This document shows, in pieces, positions 7,061 to 12,800 of a stretch of DNA of 12,800 nt. Origin of the DNA: Crocinitomix sp. (GTDB lineage: Bacteria; Bacteroidota; Bacteroidia; Flavobacteriales_D; Crocinitomicaceae); NCBI GenBank assembly GCA_020849935.1, contig JADZFJ010000310.1:1-12800 (forward strand). Direction: 5' to 3'. A program made the position numbers and the translations under genes. Below the pieces are notes generated by a model. The model was not told the origin of the DNA. It made no database searches and worked only from the letters and a program-made list of their open reading frames with translations. Position 1 is the first letter of the stretch. The number at the start of each line of letters is the position of its first letter.

Positions 7061-9790
7061 ATGGACAAATTTACATTTGTCGGAAATGGTGATGTCAACG
7101 CCATTAACGATCTTTACGAAAAGTACAAAATTAATCCCGAATCAGTGGATATTCAGTGGGCACGTTTTTTTGAAGGTGTCGATTTTGTTAAAACCGATTT
7201 TTCTGCTGAAAGCAAAGGACCAGCAATTCCTGAAAATTTTCAAAAAGAATTGAAAGTACTTCGTTTAATTGAAGATTACCGCTTTAGAGGGCATCTTTTT
7301 ACCCATACAAATCCAGTTCGAGAACGCCGCAAATACACGCCAACCTTAGCCATTGAAAATTATGGTTTAGAACAAGCAGATTTGGGCTTAGAATTTCAAG
7401 CAGGCACCGAGATTGGTATCGGAGTGGCAACCCTCGAAAAAATTATTAAACACCTTGAAGATACGTATTGCCAGTCAATCGGTATTGAATATGCTTATAT
7501 CCGAGGAACGGAAAGATTAAAATGGTTGCGCGATAAAATAGAGCTTGAAAATAGACCTGTTTACAAGGCAAACGATAAAAAAGAAATTTTTTCCAAACTA
7601 AATAATGCGACTGTTTGTGAGCAATTTCTACATAAAAAATATGTGGGACAAAAACGATTTTCATTGGAAGGTGGCGAATCGCTTATCCCTTGTTTGGATG
7701 CTTTGATTAAACAAGGTGCAGAACTTGGGGCAAAAGAATTTGTGATCGGAATGGCTCACCGTGGACGATTGAATACCTTGGTGAATATCATGGGTAAACA
7801 ATACGAGTCTATCTTTAACGAGTTTGACGGAAAAGAATTTGATACCGAAGGTAATTTTGATGGGGACGTTAAGTACCACCTCGGTTTTTCTACGGATGTT
7901 GTCACATCTAAAGGACACAATGTTCGGTTAACTTTGGCGCCAAACCCTTCGCATTTAGAGGCTGTTGCCCCAGTAGTGCAAGGAATTGTCCGATCTAAAA
8001 TTGACAATACTTTTCACGATGAGAAAGCGGTAATTCCAATTATCATTCATGGGGATGCTGCAATTGCTGGACAAGGTGTCGTTTACGAAGTAATTCAAAT
8101 GGCGCAATTAGATGGTTACCGCACAGGTGGATCAATCCATATTGTCGTCAATAATCAAGTTGGTTTTACGACGAATTATTTAGACGGACGTTCATCTACC
8201 TATTGCACTGATGTAGCGAAAGTAACTTTATCACCAGTTTTTCACGTTAATGGGGATGATATTGAAGCGGTAATTCAAACGATTCAAATTGCGACGCAAT
8301 ATCGTCAAGTTTTTCATCGGGATGTTTTTATTGATTTATTAGGCTACAGAAAATACGGTCACAACGAAGGTGATGAGCCTAAGTTTACTCAACCCACTTT
8401 ATACGATGCCATTGCACAACACCCAAGTGTTCGTGAAATTTACTTGAATCAATTGATCAAAGAAAATGTGTTGACCAAAGAAGATGGTGAAAAATATGAA
8501 ATTGATCATTCAAATTTGATCGAATTACATTACGAGCAATCACGCACGCAAAATAAAGCGGTGGTTTTAAATTTCTTGGAAAACGCTTGGAAAGGTTACC
8601 GACACGGAAACCAAGAAGATTTTGATTTGTCTCCAACAACTGCCGTTAACCGAGATAAAGCTATTCAACTAGGAAAAAAAATGGCGACACTTCCTGAAAA
8701 TCTTAAATTTTTCAGAAAGGTAAAAAAATTAATCAGCGATCGTGCCGATCAAATCGATGCAAATGCATTGGATTGGGGAACTGCTGAAATGTTGGCTTAT
8801 GCCACACTTTTGGATGAAGGTCACGAAGTACGTATTTCAGGACAAGATGTTGAACGGGGTACTTTTTCACACCGTCACGCAGTTGTAAAAACAGAAGACA
8901 ACGAAGAGGAAATTATTACGTTAAATTTATTGTCTGACAAACAAGCTAAATTCTCAATTTACAATTCACTTTTATCCGAATACGGCGTTTTAGGATTTGA
9001 ATATGGTTATTCACTTGCCAATCCAAACGGTTTGACAATTTGGGAGGCACAATTTGGAGATTTCTACAACGGAGCTCAAATTATGGTGGATCAGTTTATA
9101 TCCGCTGGTGAAGACAAATGGTGGGTACAAAGTGGATTAGTGATGTTATTACCTCATGGATACGAAGGAATGGGAGGCGAACATTCAAGTGCTAGATTAG
9201 AACGATTTTTACAATCCTCTGCCGACTTGAACTGGCAAATTTGTAATGCGTCTACACCAGCCAATCAATTCCATTTATTACGTAGACAAATTCACCGCGA
9301 ATTTAGAAAACCGTTGGTTTGTTTTTCGCCAAAAATGTTGTTGCGTTATCCAAAAGCAGTTTCTACAATTGAAGAATTATGTACTGGCGGATTTCAAGAA
9401 GTTTTGGATGATAATGTAACAAACAAAGACGGCATTGATACAATTGTCTTATGTTCTGGTAAATTCTATTACGAATTAAAAGAAAAAGCCGAAGAAAAAG
9501 GGGTGCAAAATGCTGCATTTATCCGTTTGGAACAATTATATCCTCTTCCTGAAAAACAATTAGCTGAGGTGTTAAAAGGATACAAAAATGTAAAAAAATA
9601 CATTTGGGCACAAGAAGAGCCAGAAAATATGGGCGCTTGGCGATTTATTGCAATGAACCTAACCTCGTATAATTTGACAGGGATTTCACATCCTGCTTCG
9701 GCTGCACCAGCTGCGGGTTCAAGTTCGTTACACAAACGAAGATTAGCAGATTTGTTTAACCGAATCTTTGCGAAAATTGCAGAAAAATAA
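7061..9790 (+). CDS. sucA: 2-oxoglutarate dehydrogenase E1 component
   Basis: SucA is the thiamine-diphosphate E1 subunit that decarboxylates 2-oxoglutarate and passes the succinyl group to the lipoyl arm of SucB; it works in the cytosol in the TCA cycle. At 909 residues it is close to the usual size (about 930 in E. coli). The N-terminus (MDKFTFVGNGDVNAINDLYEKY, about 1-45) is the short E1 domain that contacts E2. AHRGRLNTLVN sits at 232-242. The ThDP/Mg site is visible as GDAAIAGQG at 331-339 and NNQVGFTT at 364-371, and YRKYGHNEGDEP ends at 440. The transketolase-like second half has WEAQFGDFYNGAQ and HGYEGMGGEHSSARLERFLQ from His699. No key residue appears altered. It is the first gene of an operon with sucB, 48 bases downstream. 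The E3 gene (lpd) is not nearby, as expected where one E3 is shared among complexes. Confidence 0.98.
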   Translation: MDKFTFVGNGDVNAINDLYEKYKINPESVDIQWARFFEGVDFVKTDFSAESKGPAIPENFQKELKVLRLIEDYRFRGHLFTHTNPVRERRKYTPTLAIENYGLEQADLGLEFQAGTEIGIGVATLEKIIKHLEDTYCQSIGIEYAYIRGTERLKWLRDKIELENRPVYKANDKKEIFSKLNNATVCEQFLHKKYVGQKRFSLEGGESLIPCLDALIKQGAELGAKEFVIGMAHRGRLNTLVNIMGKQYESIFNEFDGKEFDTEGNFDGDVKYHLGFSTDVVTSKGHNVRLTLAPNPSHLEAVAPVVQGIVRSKIDNTFHDEKAVIPIIIHGDAAIAGQGVVYEVIQMAQLDGYRTGGSIHIVVNNQVGFTTNYLDGRSSTYCTDVAKVTLSPVFHVNGDDIEAVIQTIQIATQYRQVFHRDVFIDLLGYRKYGHNEGDEPKFTQPTLYDAIAQHPSVREIYLNQLIKENVLTKEDGEKYEIDHSNLIELHYEQSRTQNKAVVLNFLENAWKGYRHGNQEDFDLSPTTAVNRDKAIQLGKKMATLPENLKFFRKVKKLISDRADQIDANALDWGTAEMLAYATLLDEGHEVRISGQDVERGTFSHRHAVVKTEDNEEEIITLNLLSDKQAKFSIYNSLLSEYGVLGFEYGYSLANPNGLTIWEAQFGDFYNGAQIMVDQFISAGEDKWWVQSGLVMLLPHGYEGMGGEHSSARLERFLQSSADLNWQICNASTPANQFHLLRRQIHREFRKPLVCFSPKMLLRYPKAVSTIEELCTGGFQEVLDDNVTNKDGIDTIVLCSGKFYYELKEKAEEKGVQNAAFIRLEQLYPLPEKQLAEVLKGYKNVKKYIWAQEEPENMGAWRFIAMNLTSYNLTGISHPASAAPAAGSSSLHKRRLADLFNRIFAKIAEK

Positions 9791-9800
9791 TGATTTTAAA

Positions 9801-9817
9801 ACGAAGCTAAACTTCGT
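9801..9817. other. Small hairpin between sucA and sucB
   Basis: ACGAAG at 9801-9806 and CTTCGT at 9812-9817 form a perfect 6-bp stem around a five-base loop in the 48-base gap between sucA and sucB. No T-run follows, so it should not end transcription. It could stabilise the upstream mRNA end or adjust the E1 to E2 ratio, but it is short enough to be incidental. Confidence 0.35.
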
Positions 9818-9838
9818 ATAACACTAAAATAAAAAACA

Positions 9839-11104
9839 ATGTCTGTATTAGAAATGAAAGTTCCCTCTCCGGGAGAATCAATATCAGAAGTTGAAATTGC
9901 CACTTGGCTTATTGCTGATGGTGATTATGTAGAAAAAGATCAAGCGATTGCTGAAGTTGATTCAGACAAAGCTACCCTTGAATTGCCAGCAGAAGCATCA
10001 GGTATTATTACCTTAAAAGCGGCTGAAGGTGATGCGGTTAAGGTAGGCGCTGTGGTGTGTTTAATTGATACATCTGCTGAACGACCTGCAGGATTAGTTT
10101 CTAAACCTGTCGAAGCAGTTAAAAAGGAAGAAGTTGTGGCAACTCCGATCCCAAATCCATTGCCAGTTGAAAAACCTGCGGTAGTTGCAGAAAAACCTGC
10201 TTCTTATGCTGCTGGACATCCTTCGATTGCTGCAAAAAAAGTAATGGATGAAAACGGCATTTCTTCGAAACAAGTAAATGGAAGTGGCAAAGATGGTCGA
10301 ATTACCAAACAAGATGTAGTGGCTGCAATGGCCGCTGGATTTTCGAGTGAAGCGACAAACGGATGGGGAGGCACACGAAATACCAACCGTGAAAAAATGT
10401 CCATGTTGCGCCGTAAAGTGGCGGAAAGATTGGTAGCTGTGAAAAATGAAACAGCTATGCTTACCACCTTTAACGAAGTGGACATGAAACCAATCATGGA
10501 TTTGCGTGAAAAGTATAAACTAGTTTTTAAAGAACACCACGATGTGAATTTAGGATTTATGTCCTTTTTTACAAAAGCGGTAACTGAGGCGCTTCATCAT
10601 TTTCCTGCTGTAAATGGACAAATTGATGATAAAGAAATCATTTTTCATGATTACGCCGACATCGGAATTGCGGTATCTTCGCCAAAAGGCTTAATGGTTC
10701 CAATCGTTCGGAATGCAGAACAAATGTCATTGGCAGAAATTGAAAAAGAAATTAAACGATTAGCTATTAAAGCACGGGATGGAAAAATTTCTCCAGACGA
10801 AATGACTGGAGGAACATTTACCATTACCAATGGAGGTGTTTTTGGTTCTATGTTATCCACACCAATTATTAATCCTCCTCAATCGGCAATTTTAGGAATG
10901 CACAATATTGTGGACCGACCAGTAGTGGTGGATGGTGCGATTGTGATTCGTCCAATTATGTACGTAGCATTGTCTTACGACCACCGAATTATTGATGGAA
11001 AAGAATCTGTAAGTTTCTTGGTGAAAGTAAAAGAAATGCTTGAAAATCCAGAAAGAATGCTTTTTGGAGGTAAAGATCCAATTGAAGTATTACTCGGTTT
11101 ATAA
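9839..11104 (+). CDS. sucB: Dihydrolipoyllysine succinyltransferase, E2 of 2-oxoglutarate dehydrogenase
   Basis: SucB is the core of the 2-oxoglutarate dehydrogenase complex and moves the succinyl group from lipoamide to CoA. The 421-residue protein has the usual order of parts. A lipoyl domain spans about 1-78, with the lipoyl lysine at Lys44 in [15 protein letters not shown] flexible Pro/Ala/Val/Lys-rich linker follows (about 83-120). The E1/E3-binding domain covers about 127-162 ([30 protein letters not shown]). The acetyltransferase-type catalytic domain has the active-site HRIIDG at 382-387. A single lipoyl domain and coupling to sucA favour succinyltransferase over the pyruvate dehydrogenase E2. 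The ATG at 9839 is preceded by an A-rich TAAAAAACA leader with no Shine-Dalgarno site. A strong terminator follows 18 bases after the stop. Confidence 0.97.
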   Translation: MSVLEMKVPSPGESISEVEIATWLIADGDYVEKDQAIAEVDSDKATLELPAEASGIITLKAAEGDAVKVGAVVCLIDTSAERPAGLVSKPVEAVKKEEVVATPIPNPLPVEKPAVVAEKPASYAAGHPSIAAKKVMDENGISSKQVNGSGKDGRITKQDVVAAMAAGFSSEATNGWGGTRNTNREKMSMLRRKVAERLVAVKNETAMLTTFNEVDMKPIMDLREKYKLVFKEHHDVNLGFMSFFTKAVTEALHHFPAVNGQIDDKEIIFHDYADIGIAVSSPKGLMVPIVRNAEQMSLAEIEKEIKRLAIKARDGKISPDEMTGGTFTITNGGVFGSMLSTPIINPPQSAILGMHNIVDRPVVVDGAIVIRPIMYVALSYDHRIIDGKESVSFLVKVKEMLENPERMLFGGKDPIEVLLGL

Positions 11105-11122
11105 TTTAATAATCAAGATATT

Positions 11123-11157
11123 AAAAAACGCTCAGAACTTACTGAGCGTTTTTTTTT
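11123..11157 (+). terminator. Rho-independent terminator of the sucAB operon
   Basis: CGCTCAG at 11129-11135 and CTGAGCG at 11142-11148 form a perfect 7-bp stem around a six-base loop. Nine T residues follow at 11149-11157 and six A residues precede the stem, extending the pairing. It lies just after the sucB stop at 11104. The next gene is on the same strand, so this separates its transcription from that of sucAB. Confidence 0.93.
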
Positions 11158-11216
11158 GTTTAAATGCGTTTAATAACAGGAAAATCATATCTTAGTACTA
11201 CAAAATTTTAAAAATT

Positions 11217-11867
11217 ATGAAAAATAAATTACAAAAAGGGTTAATCGCATTTGCCTTAATTGGCTTAACATTTTCATGTGTGACTTCAAACGAGGTTGCT
11301 GGAAATCGTGGGATTCAAAAAAGAAAATACACCAAAGGTTTTTATTTTGACAACAAAGGTAAAATTGGTGGCGGTTTAGAAGAAAACAACGTGGCTAAAC
11401 ACGAACCTAAAGTGGAAAACACAAACACTGTTACTGAAGAGACGGTAATACCTTCAATGGAGTTAACCACAACTTACCAAGCAGAAAATGAAGTAATCGC
11501 TCCGGTAGTAAATGAAGTAGCAGTAATTAATGAAACTCCCGAAGCTTCTAATCCATCTTTTTCGAGTACTTCAACCGAAGTAAAAGAAAACTTGAAAAAT
11601 GATAAAAAAGTTTTAGGAACAAAAAAGGTGAATAGTTTCGATTCAAAATTAAATCAACTAACGCCGAAAAAAGCGATTAAATCAAGTTTAGAAGTTTCTG
11701 ATGACGCGATTTTATATTATATTCTCGCTATTCTTATCCCTTTCTTAGCAGTTGGTTTAGTTACTGATTGGGATTTGACTAAAGTGGTTATATGTTTATT
11801 GTTATGTTTCCTTTTTGTATTACCTGGAATTATTTATGCATTAATTGTAGTGCACAATAACGTATAA
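11217..11867 (+). CDS. Predicted lipoprotein with C-terminal YqaE/Pmp3-like two-helix domain
   Basis: This 216-residue protein starts with a lipoprotein-type signal (MKNKLQKGLIAFALIGLTFSC, candidate lipid-bearing Cys21); the box TFSC is relaxed compared with the LxxC consensus. A short motif RKYTKGFYFDNKGK (about 37-50) is followed by a long hydrophilic, probably disordered stretch rich in Glu, Asn, Thr, Val and Lys (about 55-160). Residues 165-212 hold two hydrophobic segments. ILAILIPFLAVGL joined to LLLCFLFVLPGIIYALIVV, with PGIIYA at 203-208, matches the YqaE/Pmp3 (UPF0057) pattern of small membrane proteins linked to membrane potential and stress in other organisms. Its role here is unknown. 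It has its own transcription unit between two terminators. TATCTTAG at 11188-11195 is a one-mismatch match to the -7 box, but it lacks a well-spaced -33. Confidence 0.8.
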   Translation: MKNKLQKGLIAFALIGLTFSCVTSNEVAGNRGIQKRKYTKGFYFDNKGKIGGGLEENNVAKHEPKVENTNTVTEETVIPSMELTTTYQAENEVIAPVVNEVAVINETPEASNPSFSSTSTEVKENLKNDKKVLGTKKVNSFDSKLNQLTPKKAIKSSLEVSDDAILYYILAILIPFLAVGLVTDWDLTKVVICLLLCFLFVLPGIIYALIVVHNNV

Positions 11868-11888
11868 CATTAAATAGTTTTTAATGAG

Positions 11889-11920
11889 AAAGAGGTTATC
11901 ATTTTGGTAACCTCTTTTTT
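11889..11920 (+). terminator. Intrinsic terminator between the convergent Pmp3-like gene and dprA
   Basis: AAAGAGGTTA at 11889-11898 and TAACCTCTTT at 11908-11917 form a perfect 10-bp stem around a nine-base loop, with a T-run to 11920 on the plus strand. It serves the Pmp3-like gene ending at 11867. dprA ends at 11924 on the other strand, so the hairpin may also stop transcription from that side. The minus-strand T-run (TTTCTCATT) is weaker. Confidence 0.88.
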
Positions 11921-11923
11921 GTT

Positions 11924-12800
11924 TTATGCAATACGATAATTATTGCCAGGAAGCGATTCAACCTTTCCTCTCATTTCTAAATTAAAGAGGTTTAAGGATA
12001 ATTCACCAAGCTCCATCTCCGTTTTTTTGTTTAATTCATCAATGTGAATTAATTGATTCATTTTTTTGAGAACAGCAATAATTTTTTCTTCCTCCACACT
12101 TGGCAATTCAAATAAGTCGGTTTGTTCAGGTTCGGTAACGGTAGGTTTTTCCCAGCCCATCACCTCTGCCATATCTTCGGCACAAGTAATCAAATGGGCT
12201 ATATTTTTTCTGATCAAAAAATTACATCCATCCGATTGGAGGCGGTCGATATTTCCAGGGAAAGCAAAAACTTCACGACTATAATCATTGGCTAAATTGG
12301 CCGTAATTAACGAACCCCCCGAAATAGCACTTTCAATGACCACCGTCGCACTTGAAAGTCCAGCCACAATCCGATTCCGTTTGGGGAAATTAGAAGGATC
12401 GCCTGGATATTTACTGTGAAATTCAGTCACAATTCCCCCCGTCTCTAACATCCGATTGGCCAAATTTTTATGCGCCGCTGGCTAAATTAAATCTAGTCCA
12501 TGCCCTAATACCGCAATTGTCGACAATCCGTTCGCCAATGCAGCTTCATGCGCCTCCTTATCAATCCCATGTGCCAATCCACTGATAATCTGCACCCCCC
12601 TTGGCGCCAAGTCTTTCATCAATTCTTGAACGATCATTTTCCCATAACTGCTGGCCTTACGCGTGCCCACCACTGCAATATTCTCTTTGTTAAATTGTAC
12701 ATTTCCTTTCGAATATAAAACAAGAGGCCCATCTTCACAAAACCTCAAAGACACTGGATAATTTGCATCTTGATAATAATGCAACTCAATTCCATTTTTA
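11924..12800 (-). pseudogene. dprA: DNA processing protein DprA with an in-frame amber codon; 5' end beyond window
   Basis: DprA (DNA-processing A) binds incoming single-stranded DNA during natural transformation and loads RecA. On the minus strand the window holds the Rossmann-like domain and the C-terminal winged helix, but not the N-terminal SAM/helix-hairpin-helix part beyond 12800. Motifs in order are GTRKASSYG (12667-12641), SGLAHGIDKEAHEAAL (from 12583), FPKRNRIVAGLS (12388-12353), ESAISGGSLITA, and FAFPGNI. A winged-helix-like tail ends at TAA 11926-11924. The frame is interrupted by TAG at 12484-12482. Reading through gives GHGLDLI-stop-PAAHKNLANRM, where the family normally has Tyr (IYPAxH). 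Both halves are in the same frame, so this is one base change rather than an indel. TTG codons at 12784 and 12463 can open each half, but neither is a convincing start. Good conservation on both sides suggests a recent mutation, a sequencing error, or amber suppression. Confidence 0.88.

Noticed and set aside
7446..8639. Several minus-strand open frames within sucA
   Set aside because: They lie entirely inside a well-conserved sucA frame and show no family similarity; they are antisense shadows.
11924..12463. Separate gene starting at TTG 12463
   Set aside because: The frame continues in phase upstream through CAT-AAA-AAT to the amber codon, with DprA family sequence (PAAHKNLANRM). It is the second half of dprA rather than an independent gene.

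Overview
The window looks like chromosomal DNA of a Bacteroidota member, most likely of the order Flavobacteriales. Four things point that way: AT-rich base composition; two secreted proteins ending in type IX secretion system (T9SS) sorting domains, one type A and one type B (gliding-motility-associated, CHU_C); A-rich leaders in place of strong Shine-Dalgarno sites; and a TAnnTTTG-type -7 promoter element in front of sucA. The species cannot be named from the sequence alone.

Layout. On the minus strand, 1-198 is the N-terminus of aspartate kinase, cut by the window edge. Next is a LamG-type secreted protein with a type A sorting domain (408-1484, minus). A 270-base divergent intergenic region separates it from a very large secreted protein on the plus strand (1755-5996), which has five SprB-like repeats and a type B sorting domain. 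Its stop codon overlaps the start of a small unknown gene (5996-6331). Then comes an orphan gene with different codon use (6361-6816), bracketed by an imperfect inverted repeat and followed by a nested dyad of about 100 bases. Together these resemble a mobile gene cassette. The sucA-sucB operon follows (7061-11104): the E1 and E2 subunits of 2-oxoglutarate dehydrogenase, closed by a strong intrinsic terminator. After it lies a predicted lipoprotein with a C-terminal YqaE/Pmp3-like two-helix domain (11217-11867), then a terminator between convergent genes, then dprA on the minus strand. dprA runs off the right edge and carries an in-frame amber codon.

How the genes fit together. LysC begins the aspartate-family amino acid pathway, and SucA/SucB form two parts of a TCA-cycle complex whose E3 subunit is not encoded here. 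The two secreted proteins are probably displayed or released through the T9SS. DprA normally loads RecA onto incoming DNA during natural transformation. The most notable items are the amber codon at the usual Tyr position of the DprA IYP motif, with conserved sequence on both sides, and the cassette-like unit at about 6334-6939. No complete undescribed system can be demonstrated from the sequence alone; the cassette-like unit is the best candidate for something unusual.
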